From Taishania pollutisoli (GTDB lineage Bacteria > Bacteroidota > Bacteroidia > Flavobacteriales_D > Crocinitomicaceae), in NCBI RefSeq assembly GCF_014518315.1, contig NZ_JACVEL010000003.1, positions 328,660-392,659 on the forward strand: a stretch of 64,000 nucleotides of DNA. The letters are read 5' to 3'. Shown here in pieces: positions 37,275 through 46,534 of this stretch (its first letter is position 1; every line of letters begins with the position of its first letter). Below the pieces are notes generated by a model, which had not been told where the DNA came from, did not search any database, and worked only from the letters and a program-made list of their open reading frames with translations. Position numbers and translations under genes: made by a program.

Positions 37275-38404
37275 TTATTGGTTGTTTTCGCTTCGCCGGT
37301 ATAATACATGATCGGGAGGCCGATTGCGTATAGCAAGTCATTAAAGGGGAAGAAGGCAACAAATGATTTTTCTTTTAACCGCAAGAAACATTTGCCCTGA
37401 ATCCACCACTTCAACGCCAAAATGGCTCCGAAAATGATCAGTGTTAACCAACGAAAATCTTCATTAAACAACAAAGTAATGAAAGAAATGTACATCAATA
37501 ACAGGGTCATCGGATAGATTCCTAACAATGTTTTTTTAATAACTTGATAGTTAGGAGACGTTGTATAGTGACGGGCTTTCTGTCTGTACCAGGATGCCCA
37601 TGTTTTTTCTGCCGGAGAATACATGTAACTGTCCTCTGAAAGAACAATGCTGTAGTTGCGCTTTCTGGCTGCTTCCTGAATAAACAAATCATCATCACCA
37701 GAGGCAATGGAATAGTGCGATTTGAACCCGTTTGCCTGCTCAAAAGCACTTTTTGTATACGCTAAGTTCCGCCCGACACCCATGTAGGGCATTCTGGCCA
37801 GTGCAAAGGAAAGATAATTGACTGCAATCCATGCTGTATCGTAGCGGATAACCTTGTTTAAGAATCCTTTTTCCGGTGTGTACGGGCCATATCCCAGTAC
37901 AATTTTCTTTTGCTCATTGAATGTCTGACCGATTGCCCTCAGCCAATTCGCCGAACCAGGCTTGCAATCGGCATCTGTCATTACCAGGTGCTCATAGTTG
38001 GCTGCTTTGATTCCAATGCTCAATGACAATTTCTTCCCGGGACGGATGTGCTTGTTTCGTTCAACGACCGTAAAACGGAGGTTTTTAAACTGCTGTTGAT
38101 ACGCTTCCAGGATGTGCTTTGACTCGTCAATTGATTGATTGACAACGACGATTACTTCAAATTCAGGGTAATTCTGACTTAGGATGAAGGGCAGGTTTTC
38201 ATAAATATTATCCGCTTCGTTGCGTGCGGCAATAATAACCGATAGAGGAGGAAGTTCGGAGGCTTGTTGTCGTTTCTTCGGGTTAAAAAAAGCAAGTTTC
38301 CGGTAAAAAATAAGAACGTATAACAATTGCATAAACACCATTCCGCCAAACAGATAAAACAATAGCGACCAGCCACCCCAACCAAAATCCGGAATAATAT
38401 TCAT
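37268..38404 (-). CDS. Membrane-anchored family 2 glycosyltransferase
   Basis: 378 residues. An N-terminal TM helix (about 12-33), a GT-A fold catalytic domain (LSVIIAARNEADNI, VMTDADCKPG with DxD, SGDDDLFIQ) and two or three C-terminal TM helices (LLGIYPMTLLLMYISFI, WLTLIIFGAILAL). The acceptor-binding motif is QKARH where processive relatives have QxxRW. The product is unknown; it may act in envelope polysaccharide or lipid glycosylation. It is first in an operon with the sigma factor and rsmG, and divergent from tgt. Confidence 0.9.
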   Translation of the reverse strand: MNIIPDFGWGGWSLLFYLFGGMVFMQLLYVLIFYRKLAFFNPKKRQQASELPPLSVIIAARNEADNIYENLPFILSQNYPEFEVIVVVNQSIDESKHILEAYQQQFKNLRFTVVERNKHIRPGKKLSLSIGIKAANYEHLVMTDADCKPGSANWLRAIGQTFNEQKKIVLGYGPYTPEKGFLNKVIRYDTAWIAVNYLSFALARMPYMGVGRNLAYTKSAFEQANGFKSHYSIASGDDDLFIQEAARKRNYSIVLSEDSYMYSPAEKTWASWYRQKARHYTTSPNYQVIKKTLLGIYPMTLLLMYISFITLLFNEDFRWLTLIIFGAILALKWWIQGKCFLRLKEKSFVAFFPFNDLLYAIGLPIMYYTGEAKTTNKW

Positions 38405-38481
38405 TTATCAAACTTTACTGCAAAGATGCCAAGCTAATCGAAATAGCCTTATCTTTACGTCCGTTATTTTTCAACAATGTT

Positions 38482-39612
38482 ATGCACTTTGAATTAATTC
38501 ATTCGGACGAGAAAACAAAAGCAAGGGCAGGAAAGTTCCACACCGACCACGGAGTCATTGAGACACCGATCTTTATGCCGGTCGGTACTGCCGGAACAGT
38601 GAAGGGGGTTCACCAGCATGAATTAAACGAGGATATCCAGGCGCAGATTATCCTGGGCAACACCTATCATCTGTACCTTCGTCCGGGACTGGACGTGATT
38701 GAAGGTGCCGGGGGATTGCACAAGTTCAACGGCTGGAGTAAACCGATTCTAACGGATAGCGGAGGATACCAGGTGTATTCCCTGGCCGGATCGCGTAAAA
38801 TAAAGGAAGAAGGAGTAAGGTTTCAATCACACATCAACGGAAGTTACCATTTCTTTACTCCGGAAGGTGTGATGGACATTCAGCGGACGATCGGAGCAGA
38901 TATCATTATGGCATTTGATGAGTGTACACCTTATCCGTGCGATTACAATTATGCTAAAAAATCCATGCACATGACCCACCGCTGGTTGCAGCGCTGTATG
39001 ACGCGATTCAATGAAACAGACCCGAAATACGGTTATCAGCAGGCATTGTTTCCTATTGTACAGGGAAGTACCTATAAAGATTTGAGAACGGAATCAGCCG
39101 AAACAATTGCCTCGCACAATGCTGTCGGAAATGCTATCGGAGGATTATCTGTAGGGGAACCGGATGAAGATCTGTATGGAATGACCGATCTGGTTTGTTC
39201 CATTTTGCCGAAAGATAAACCACGTTACCTGATGGGAGTGGGGACACCGCAGAACTTGTTGGAATGCATCGCGCTGGGAGTGGACATGTTTGATTGTGTG
39301 ATGCCGACCCGGAATGCGCGTCATGGATTGTTGTTTACCTCCGAAGGAACCATCAACATCAAAAATGAGAAATGGGAAAAGGATTATTCCCCGTTGGACG
39401 AAAACGGAACGTCTTACGTCGATACATTCTACACCAAAGCGTATGTGCGGCACCTGATCAAAGCAAATGAATTGCTGGGTGCGCAAATCGCATCCATTCA
39501 CAACCTGGCATTTTATTTGTCACTGGTGAAAGAAGCAAGAAAGCAGATTCTGAATGGTACATTCGCTACATGGAAAGATCAAATGATTCCAAAACTGGGT
39601 AGAAGACTTTAA
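38482..39612 (+). CDS. tgt: Queuine/preQ1 tRNA-ribosyltransferase
   Basis: 376 residues. It exchanges guanine 34 of certain tRNAs for preQ1. The active-site blocks TDSGGYQVYSL (Asp), IMAFDECTPYP (Asp) and GVGTPQNLLECIALGVDMFDCV are present. The C-terminal zinc site of the E. coli enzyme (a CxCxxC...H group before YxxAYLxHL) is replaced by GTSYVDTFYTKAYVRHL, so the zinc cysteines are absent. The neighbouring LptF/G permease starts 7 bases after its stop. Confidence 0.95.
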   Translation: MHFELIHSDEKTKARAGKFHTDHGVIETPIFMPVGTAGTVKGVHQHELNEDIQAQIILGNTYHLYLRPGLDVIEGAGGLHKFNGWSKPILTDSGGYQVYSLAGSRKIKEEGVRFQSHINGSYHFFTPEGVMDIQRTIGADIIMAFDECTPYPCDYNYAKKSMHMTHRWLQRCMTRFNETDPKYGYQQALFPIVQGSTYKDLRTESAETIASHNAVGNAIGGLSVGEPDEDLYGMTDLVCSILPKDKPRYLMGVGTPQNLLECIALGVDMFDCVMPTRNARHGLLFTSEGTINIKNEKWEKDYSPLDENGTSYVDTFYTKAYVRHLIKANELLGAQIASIHNLAFYLSLVKEARKQILNGTFATWKDQMIPKLGRRL

Positions 39613-39619
39613 TACAAAT

Positions 39620-40696
39620 ATGCTTAAAATCCTCGATAAATATATCATCCGTAAGTTCTTGACGACTTTCTTCTTCATGTTGGGAATCATCATGTTGCTG
39701 GCAATGGTATTTGATTTATCGGATCGCCTGGGTGAATTTTTGTCAAATAAAGCACCGTTTTCCGAAATCGTCTTTACGTACTACCTGAACTTTATTTTGC
39801 TGTACGGGAACTCATTTTCCTTTATGATTGTCTTTATCTCCGTCATTTGGTTTACAGCAAAAATGGCCCAGGATACGGAGATTATCCCGATCTGGAACAG
39901 TGGAAAACCATTCTCAAGATTCATCCGTCCATATATGATCGGCGCGACAATCCTGGTGATCATCAGCTTATTCATCAACCACATCATTCTGCCTGCTTCG
40001 AATAAAGGCCGGTTGGACTTTGAAGATAAATACTACCGGAATGCATTGAGTGTTTCCAACTATTTTGCAGATTTTCCGGGAAACCAGACAGTGCAGTTTG
40101 GAAGCTATACGTCGGAAGAAAACGTTGTGCAGCAATTTATCCTGCAACGTTACAATAAGAACAATACCTTATCTTATATCCTGGTAGCACGAACAGCCGA
40201 AAATAAAGACGGTACGAATAAATGGGTGTTGAAAGACTATTACGAGCGGTATGTTGGTTATCCGAAAGATAAAATCACGGAGGGAAAACAAAAGGATACA
40301 ACGTTTGTATTTAAGATCAGTGAAATGGCGGCGCGTGATAATATTTCCTCTGCTATGAAATCCGGTGACCTGAAAAAATTCATTGAACGCGAACGCTCCA
40401 AAGGTTCCGGAAAAATCCCCCTTTATGAGTTGGAATTGTATCAACGGACAGCAAACCCGTTTGCAACCTACGTGTTGACAATCATCGGAATTGCCGTTTC
40501 CAGCCAGAAAAAACGAGGAGGGATAGGTGTAAACATTGCCATTGGACTTGCCATTGTACTGGTGTATGTATTCGCCATGAAGATAATGGCTGTTGCGGCT
40601 GAAAACGTCGGTTTTCCTGCAATCATCGCTTCCTGGATCCCGAATATTTTGTTTGGATTGGTGGCTGTTGTGATGTATCGATTCGCTCAGAAGTAA
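39620..40696 (+). CDS. LptF/LptG family permease
   Basis: 358 residues with TM helices at both ends (LTTFFFMLGIIMLLAMVFDL and TYVLTIIGIAVSSQ, FGLVAVVMYRFA) and a large periplasmic beta domain in between (about 130-270). This is the layout of the LptF/G permeases that pass lipopolysaccharide from the inner membrane to LptA. Bacteroidota often carry several copies. It sits 7 bases after tgt in the same operon. Confidence 0.9.
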   Translation: MLKILDKYIIRKFLTTFFFMLGIIMLLAMVFDLSDRLGEFLSNKAPFSEIVFTYYLNFILLYGNSFSFMIVFISVIWFTAKMAQDTEIIPIWNSGKPFSRFIRPYMIGATILVIISLFINHIILPASNKGRLDFEDKYYRNALSVSNYFADFPGNQTVQFGSYTSEENVVQQFILQRYNKNNTLSYILVARTAENKDGTNKWVLKDYYERYVGYPKDKITEGKQKDTTFVFKISEMAARDNISSAMKSGDLKKFIERERSKGSGKIPLYELELYQRTANPFATYVLTIIGIAVSSQKKRGGIGVNIAIGLAIVLVYVFAMKIMAVAAENVGFPAIIASWIPNILFGLVAVVMYRFAQK

Positions 40697-40779
40697 GTAT
40701 TTATTTTTTTGTATATAACACTTTTTCAACTTGTTACAATCTTTCTTGTTAATAAAAACTAAAATATTTTTAATGGCTG

Positions 40780-40813
40780 TTGCTTTTTATTAAAAAATGT
40801 TTCTCTATCTTCG
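40780..40813 (+). promoter_or_regulatory. Probable promoter of the 136-residue membrane protein
   Basis: TTG (40780-40782), 23-base spacer and TATCTTCG (40806-40813, one mismatch), 29 bases before the ATG. Confidence 0.5.
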
Positions 40814-40842
40814 TCACATAAATTTTAAAAACTATTACAATT

Positions 40843-41253
40843 ATGTCAGAAAATCAAAACGGAACAGCTGTTCAAGGAAAAGGGTTGGGGGTAACAGGAT
40901 TTGTCCTCGCATTAGTAACGCTGGTATTGGCTAGCTGGATGGCTGTTATGGCTGCTGCTTCTATCGCTTTAGGAGGAAGCGGATGGATCATGTATTTATG
41001 GTTAGTTCTTGCTATTGCCAGTGTTGTTTTATCAGTAATGGGAATGGTTAAATTGGGTAAAACAGGAGGTAAAAAAGGATTGGCTATCGCTGGAATGGTG
41101 ATCGGTATCGTATCTACTGTTTATTCAATTATTTTAGTTCTTGGACTTAACGCTGCTGCTGCTATTTCCGATCAATACGGTGAAGAGTTGAGAAAAGAGT
41201 TAAACAACATTGATTGGGAACAAGAATTGAATGATGAGTTGAACAACAACTAA
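40843..41253 (+). CDS. Small DUF4190-like membrane protein
   Basis: 136 residues with three hydrophobic segments (VTGFVLALVTLVLASWMAV, WIMYLWLVLAIASVVLSVM, LAIAGMVIGIVSTVYSIIL) and the GKKGLAIAGMVIGI block of DUF4190-type proteins. The N-terminal 14 residues are polar, and the C-terminus is acidic (ELNNIDWEQELNDEL). Function unknown. A good terminator follows, so it is a one-gene transcript. Confidence 0.75.
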   Translation: MSENQNGTAVQGKGLGVTGFVLALVTLVLASWMAVMAAASIALGGSGWIMYLWLVLAIASVVLSVMGMVKLGKTGGKKGLAIAGMVIGIVSTVYSIILVLGLNAAAAISDQYGEELRKELNNIDWEQELNDELNNN

Positions 41254-41274
41254 TCAAAATCATACATTGTTTTT

Positions 41275-41299
41275 AAAACCCTCCTGTAAAGAGGGTTTT
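41275..41299 (+). terminator. Intrinsic terminator
   Basis: AAAACCCTC and GAGGGTTTT pair around a 7-base loop, followed by ATTTTTTAT. Confidence 0.85.
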
Positions 41300-41330
41300 A
41301 TTTTTTATATTAACCTTTAAAACATAAACT

Positions 41331-41828
41331 ATGTACTCTACTAGTAGCCCTATGGATTTTTTAGCGGTAGGGATAGGATTTTTCCTGTTCTACATGATTT
41401 TTATCTGTGGAATTTTTGTCGCATTTGCTTTGTATTACAAAACGATTATTGATACCATGTCATTGGTGCGTCCTGAAAACAGATTAACAGGAACGGGAAA
41501 CATCATGTTAAACATCATTCCGTTCTTTAATATGGCTTATGGATTTATTGTTTATCCCAAGATTTGTGATTCGATCAAACAGGAATACAGCGAACTGGGC
41601 TTGCAACCGGACGGAGATTTCGGAAAGGGATTGGCAATTACACTACAGGCACTTTCGCTGACGATGATGATTCCTTTTATCAATTTTCTGACATCCATCG
41701 GATGTCTGGTGATCTGGATCATTCTATGGGCGAAACTAAGCGGATATAAAACAGAGCTTCAAAAACACAACGGAGCGAGTTTTAATGAAAAACCAACATT
41801 GACTGCATCGACAGATTTGCTGGATTAA
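41331..41828 (+). CDS. Four-TM membrane protein of unknown function
   Basis: 165 residues with four predicted transmembrane helices (FLAVGIGFFLFYMIFICGIF, LNIIPFFNMAYGFIVY, ITLQALSLTMMIPFINFL, IGCLVIWIILWAKL). It has no signal peptide and a polar C-terminal tail of about 25 residues. I do not recognise the family; the second helix pair resembles DUF4328-like proteins only loosely. It sits between two terminators and so is probably expressed alone. Confidence 0.72.
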   Translation: MYSTSSPMDFLAVGIGFFLFYMIFICGIFVAFALYYKTIIDTMSLVRPENRLTGTGNIMLNIIPFFNMAYGFIVYPKICDSIKQEYSELGLQPDGDFGKGLAITLQALSLTMMIPFINFLTSIGCLVIWIILWAKLSGYKTELQKHNGASFNEKPTLTASTDLLD

Positions 41829-41848
41829 TCCCCGTATAGAAAACTGAA

Positions 41849-41874
41849 GAAGGCTGTCCGTCCAGACAGCCTTC
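41849..41874. terminator. Bidirectional terminator between convergent genes
   Basis: GAAGGCTGTC and GACAGCCTTC form a perfect 10-bp stem with a 6-base loop, followed on the plus strand by CTTTTTT. Confidence 0.85.
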
Positions 41875-41890
41875 CTTTTTTAGTTAATTT

Positions 41891-42388
41891 TCACAATGCC
41901 TTTAAAACGGCATCGTAGTCGGGTTCATTGACAATATCATCAACCAATTCCGTATAGACAACTTCTCCTTTTTCGTTCAACGCAACAATTGACCGGGCCA
42001 GTAACCCTTTTAACGGGCCGTCAACCATCTGTACTTCGTAATTGCTTCCGAATACGCCTCCGTCAAAGTCGGATAGTGTTTCCACATTGGAAATCCCCTC
42101 CGCACCACAGAAGCGCCCGTTGGCAAAAGGTAAATCTTTTGAAACGCACAAAACAATGGTATTTTCAAGATCGGATGCTTTCTGATTAAATGTACGAACA
42201 GACGTCGCACAAACACCTGTGTCGATGCTCGGGAAAATGTTCAGTACTACTTTCTTTCCTGCATAGTCGCTCAGCGAAGCGCGGGATAAATCATTTTTTA
42301 CCAATGTAAAGTCAGGAGCTTTTTGCCCCACTTTCGGTAAACTCCCGTTTGTATGAATTGGATTTCCTTTAAATTTTAATTCTGACAT
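41891..42388 (-). CDS. tpx: Thiol peroxidase
   Basis: 165 residues. It reduces lipid and other hydroperoxides using thioredoxin. The peroxidatic Cys60 is in [15 protein letters not shown] and the resolving Cys94 in GRFCGAEG, both at the positions known for bacterial Tpx. A third Cys81 ([12 protein letters not shown]) is also present. It is the last gene before the convergent terminator and is expressed alone. Confidence 0.95.
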   Translation of the reverse strand: MSELKFKGNPIHTNGSLPKVGQKAPDFTLVKNDLSRASLSDYAGKKVVLNIFPSIDTGVCATSVRTFNQKASDLENTIVLCVSKDLPFANGRFCGAEGISNVETLSDFDGGVFGSNYEVQMVDGPLKGLLARSIVALNEKGEVVYTELVDDIVNEPDYDAVLKAL

Positions 42389-42476
42389 GACGATAACAAT
42401 TTATAAATTCCTTTTCTCAAAGTTACGACTTTCTGATCTTCGGGAGTAAAAATTATGCTTTTTTATCGCAGATGAT

Positions 42477-44726
42477 TTAACGCAATTCCATTGTGACGAT
42501 CAATCGTACATTTTCGGTCTGTCCCGCTACGGGAATATAAATCGTTTTTACCGTGTGACCGATAAATCCATCTGTGTTGAGCTCCAGTTTTACCGTTGTT
42601 TTTTCGTTGGGTTGCAATGTCGTTTTTCCAACGGAAACAGTCGTATAGCTGTTCGGAGTCGTTTCCGGGTTCAATTCCACCGATTTTTCCGATGTATTCT
42701 TCAGTTCGTATTCTGCTGTTATTTTTTCCCCGGACTTCAGTACACCAGCATTGAAAACAGGTTTTGCAACCGAGATCGGGAACACTTCCTGTTTGTCGAT
42801 GTATGAAACACTTTGAATTTCTATTTTTCGTTCTGCCGCCGCTGCCCTGGAATATACCGAGTTTTTGGTATCGTTCGGGTTGTCGCTGATCAACTGATTG
42901 GCATTGTATTCTCCAAACGGAATGTACTCAAAAATAACACGTCCGTTGTTGGGAGCTGTGCCGTTAATATACGGAATGAAAACACCTCCTTCATATTCCC
43001 GCAGATGATTGATGAGAGAAGAAATTCTACGCTTGGTAAGGTTCACATTGTAATCCGTTTTTGCCAGTGGAGAGGCAAACCCCCGAACCGCGATTTTTAT
43101 ACGTGCCCCTTTTTGTAATTCTTCCAGTAATAAATCCCGGAATAAAAACAAATCCTTCACTCCCTGATCGACATGTTCGGTAAAGAAATTCTCAATGTCT
43201 TCTTTTGCTTCTTCTGCCTTATCAGGTGCCAGACCAACCGCATATTCTTTTTGATAGCGCGGGAGCATCTCTGTGTATTCATTATACGTTGTCATATAAT
43301 TCAGCGGTGTGATTGTGTCCCATGATTTCGGGTTGGGTACGTCATTGTGAAAATACAGGGTAACCGGTAATCGCTTATTGAGTTCCTCCAATGTTTCTTT
43401 CGGTGTCGGAGGAGGCGTTTTTTCAGGCGGATAAATAGCAAAAATATCGCTGCAGCAGGTTATATTCTTGCTGTACAAGACTCCGATTCGGTTACTGGTT
43501 ACATAGCTGGTGTCGTTTCGGTGAAAGTAATACAAATCATTTGCAGGGCTATTGACAGGTTGACCGGCATTTTGAGCTTCCTGGAACTGACCGCCTTTAA
43601 ATTCGGAATAAAAGACATCGTATCCGCCAAATCCTTCGTTCCAGGAGCTGGAAAAATACAATCGTTGCTGTGCATCATCCCAAAACGGAGTTACCTCGTT
43701 GTCGATTGAATTCAATGATTTGATGGAGCGGACTTTTCCAAATTGGTTACCATTGGTAATGGTGGTATAAAATAAATCCAGTCCTCCCTTTGTTTCTTTT
43801 GCCTGATCAGAGCAGAAGAATAAAACTTCCTGTCCGTCCAGCTTCCCGATTGCCGGCATGGTTGTGTTCGCTCCGGGAACATTGATAATTTCCCCAAGCG
43901 TATCAATTAGTCCCCACGTTCCATTGTGGTATTTGGCAACCAGCAGTTTGCATTGATAGCTTACTCCGTTGACATCTTCACAGGAACTGAAATACAACCG
44001 TTTTCCGTCCAGTGATAATGCCCCGTTTCCGGAGTTGCGGTTTTCATTGTAAAAAACATCCCATCTTTCCGAAGGAAGGTACCTTCCGTCATCTATTTTT
44101 GACCGGAAAATGTTGGTTGTATAATGTTTTTCATACACTTCTTCCTGTTCACTGATGGAGTCGGCACGCAGGGAGGAAAAGACCAGTTGCCCGTCTACAA
44201 ATCCATGTCCGAATTCCGAATTTTTGGTATTGACCGTTTCAGGTAGCCGGATTAAATCCCCCTTTTCATAGATGTCCGACATGGATTTGGCCCAGAGCGT
44301 AGATTCTAACTCTTGTTTGGACTTGAGGTAGAGATAATCCTTTTTGTCCTTGCTGTATTTCTTTTTTGCCCGTTTAAATGTCTCAATCGCGGCATCGTAC
44401 TTTCCGTTTTGTTTTTGCATCAGCCCCAACTGAAGTAAACTGTATGGATATATGGCTCCCAGTTCACGATCGTATACTTTGGCGTAGTAGTATTCCGCTT
44501 TCCGGTAATCTTTGTAGGCTCGGTGTGCTTCTGCAACTTTCCACAAAATATCTATCGTCGTTGAATCAATCTCCATTGCTTTGGAATAGTACTCCAATGC
44601 ATAGAAGTAATCTCCTTTCTGGTATTGCTCATCTGCAAACTTGAGGTACTTTGTCAGCATATTTTGTCCATGAGACGCGGATACGGACCAACCAAAGAAG
44701 AAGAGTATCAAATATAATCGGGACAT
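42477..44726 (-). CDS. PorE-like outer-membrane protein: TPR, PD40 blades, OmpA domain, DUF1573-like tail
   Basis: 749 residues. Signal peptide to about residue 19 (FFFGWSVSASHGQ), TPR helices (about 25-140, YFYALEYYSKAMEID), PD40 blades (GKLDGQEVLFFCSDQA, WDDAQQRLYFSSSWN; about 160-430), then an OmpA-type peptidoglycan-binding region (IKIAVRGFASPLAKTDYNVNLTKRR, in parts; Asp and Arg ligands present). The final ~100 residues look like a DUF1573-type Ig fold (AGVLKSGEKITAEYELKN). In T9SS systems such a protein bridges the peptidoglycan to a PorP/SprF barrel. The PorP-like gene is upstream with a 19-base overlap. Confidence 0.85.
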   Translation of the reverse strand: MSRLYLILFFFGWSVSASHGQNMLTKYLKFADEQYQKGDYFYALEYYSKAMEIDSTTIDILWKVAEAHRAYKDYRKAEYYYAKVYDRELGAIYPYSLLQLGLMQKQNGKYDAAIETFKRAKKKYSKDKKDYLYLKSKQELESTLWAKSMSDIYEKGDLIRLPETVNTKNSEFGHGFVDGQLVFSSLRADSISEQEEVYEKHYTTNIFRSKIDDGRYLPSERWDVFYNENRNSGNGALSLDGKRLYFSSCEDVNGVSYQCKLLVAKYHNGTWGLIDTLGEIINVPGANTTMPAIGKLDGQEVLFFCSDQAKETKGGLDLFYTTITNGNQFGKVRSIKSLNSIDNEVTPFWDDAQQRLYFSSSWNEGFGGYDVFYSEFKGGQFQEAQNAGQPVNSPANDLYYFHRNDTSYVTSNRIGVLYSKNITCCSDIFAIYPPEKTPPPTPKETLEELNKRLPVTLYFHNDVPNPKSWDTITPLNYMTTYNEYTEMLPRYQKEYAVGLAPDKAEEAKEDIENFFTEHVDQGVKDLFLFRDLLLEELQKGARIKIAVRGFASPLAKTDYNVNLTKRRISSLINHLREYEGGVFIPYINGTAPNNGRVIFEYIPFGEYNANQLISDNPNDTKNSVYSRAAAAERKIEIQSVSYIDKQEVFPISVAKPVFNAGVLKSGEKITAEYELKNTSEKSVELNPETTPNSYTTVSVGKTTLQPNEKTTVKLELNTDGFIGHTVKTIYIPVAGQTENVRLIVTMELR

Positions 44727-45709
44727 ATTCGGTGTACGATTTTTTTAGGTTTAAAACGAACTAAAATGTAACGGACGGCAATCTCAAATCCTCCACGCGC
44801 GCGACTGGCTTTTGTCAACGTTGAAAAATTCATGTCGTAACTCAACCCGACAAACCATTGCTGATAGTCCATTCCCACAGTCAGGTAGGCTGCATCAATG
44901 GTTCTGTACCAAACGCCGGCATAAACAGCTCTGTATTTTGACAACCGGTTGATCAAAGTATATTTGACGGAAGAGCCGAAAATAATTTCGCGGTACTTCC
45001 CTTGCAAACTCACCTGTACACTCGGAATAATATCCCAGTCAAAGCCCAGAGGGTAATACAGGCGGGCAGAAATGTTGGTGCGCATGTCACGCGGAATTTT
45101 TTGTCCGAAGAATCCCTGGTCCGGCCGGTTGATGTTGAATAAAGCGACTCCTGCTTCCAGGGTTTTTCGTTTTCCGATCAGGTATTGATAGGTGATTCCC
45201 GCTCCGGCGCTGAAATTCGTTCGTTTGTCATTGGTATATAGCTCATTGTTGGATAACCCGCCATCGTAATATTGGCCGTTGTATTGATTCCCGAATTTGA
45301 ATGCGTCCCAATTCACTTGCCGGTGATTCATCCCAATGTTAATCCCGGGGCGAATCGTATGCGTGGAATCGCGGGATAGTTTCAATAAGTACGAAACGTT
45401 TGCCTGCAATTCGATGGTTCGCAACCGGCCGTCTCCCGTTACATCGTGAAAAAATAAACCACCAACTCCCAATGCCCGGTAATTATACAGTTTCCCGTCT
45501 GCGGACAGGGATAATGTCTGGTAAGGAACAGATACCGCCCTCCACTGATCTCTGAAGTTCCCGACAAAACGTACATCTCCGTTAAAATTACCGGTGTTCC
45601 CCGGGTTTTGAAAAACAGGATTGTCGTTGAATTGCGACCAATGGATATCCTGTGCTTGTCCGATGAAAGCAAGTAGCAAAACTGCCAGAAAAGCACAGAA
45701 ATGTTTCAT
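44708..45709 (-). CDS. PorP/SprF family outer-membrane protein
   Basis: 333 residues with a signal peptide (LAVLLLAFIGQAQ). The mature start DIHWSQFNDNPVFQNPGNTG and repeated amphipathic strands ending in YILVRFKPKK-like basic residues match the PorP/SprF family of T9SS-associated barrels that hold some secreted proteins on the surface. Such genes usually neighbour their cognate large secreted protein; here the partner is the OmpA/PD40 protein whose coding region overlaps by 19 bases. Confidence 0.9.
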   Translation of the reverse strand: MKHFCAFLAVLLLAFIGQAQDIHWSQFNDNPVFQNPGNTGNFNGDVRFVGNFRDQWRAVSVPYQTLSLSADGKLYNYRALGVGGLFFHDVTGDGRLRTIELQANVSYLLKLSRDSTHTIRPGINIGMNHRQVNWDAFKFGNQYNGQYYDGGLSNNELYTNDKRTNFSAGAGITYQYLIGKRKTLEAGVALFNINRPDQGFFGQKIPRDMRTNISARLYYPLGFDWDIIPSVQVSLQGKYREIIFGSSVKYTLINRLSKYRAVYAGVWYRTIDAAYLTVGMDYQQWFVGLSYDMNFSTLTKASRARGGFEIAVRYILVRFKPKKIVHRICPDYI

Positions 45710-45784
45710 ATCATGTAATAGTTTGATGAAAGTACGAAATATTTGTTTAGTCAGGTGAAATTTTCTTAAAACTTTCCCCGCGGG

Positions 45785-45815
45785 TTGTAAAATAATAAAG
45801 GAATGTCTACCTTTG
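45785..45815 (+). promoter_or_regulatory. Complete promoter of the superoxide dismutase gene
   Basis: TTG (45785-45787), 20-base spacer, TACCTTTG (45808-45815), 46 bases before the ATG. Good match to the Bacteroidota -33/-7 consensus. Confidence 0.75.
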
Positions 45816-45861
45816 GGAAGCTATATAAATAATACGTTTAATCATTTAAAATTAAGAAAAT

Positions 45862-46458
45862 ATGTCATTTGAATTGCCACAATTGCCATACGCATACGAT
45901 GCGTTAGAGCCACATTTTGATGCGAGAACGATGGAAATCCATCATACAAAACACCATCAGGCGTATACGACGAACCTGAACGCTGCGATTGCAGGAACAG
46001 ACCTGGAAGGAAAGAAAATTGAAGAAATCCTGAAAGCAAGTGCTGACAAGCCGGCTGTCAGAAATAACGGAGGAGGGTTTTACAACCACAACTTGTTCTG
46101 GACGATTTTGTCTCCAAACGGAGGAGGTCAGCCAACAGGTGAACTGGGAGCTGCAATCAACAGTACATTTGGTTCGTTTGATGCGTTCAAAGAAGAATTC
46201 TCAAAAGCAGCAGCTACCCGTTTTGGTTCAGGATGGGCATGGTTGTCTGTTGACGGAGGAAAGCTGGTGATTTCTTCCAGCCCGAATCAGGATAACCCGT
46301 TGATCGAAGGGTCTTCAGCGACACCTATTTTAGGCTTGGATGTATGGGAACATGCGTATTACCTGCATTATCAAAACCGTCGTCCGGATTATATTTCTGC
46401 ATTCTTCAATATCATCAACTGGGATGAAGTTTCAAAACGCTATGCAGCTGCAAAGTAA
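45862..46458 (+). CDS. Fe/Mn superoxide dismutase
   Basis: 198 residues. It converts superoxide to peroxide and oxygen. The four metal ligands are visible: [12 protein letters not shown] (first His), [11 protein letters not shown] (second His), and [13 protein letters not shown] (Asp and His). GSGWAWLSV and the NNGGGFYNH block also match. Fe versus Mn cannot be told with certainty. It has its own strong promoter and a perfect terminator, so it is an independent gene likely to be induced by oxidants. Confidence 0.96.
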   Translation: MSFELPQLPYAYDALEPHFDARTMEIHHTKHHQAYTTNLNAAIAGTDLEGKKIEEILKASADKPAVRNNGGGFYNHNLFWTILSPNGGGQPTGELGAAINSTFGSFDAFKEEFSKAAATRFGSGWAWLSVDGGKLVISSSPNQDNPLIEGSSATPILGLDVWEHAYYLHYQNRRPDYISAFFNIINWDEVSKRYAAAK

Positions 46459-46480
46459 TCAGTAAGTTATTACAAAACGA

Positions 46481-46510
46481 AACCCTGCTTCTCATCTGAA
46501 AAGCAGGGTT
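46481..46510 (+). terminator. Intrinsic terminator of the SOD gene
   Basis: AACCCTGCTT and AAGCAGGGTT form a perfect 10-bp stem, loop CTCATCTGAA, followed by TTTTAT. Confidence 0.85.
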
Positions 46511-46534
46511 TTTTATATGTAGGTTTACTGTATT

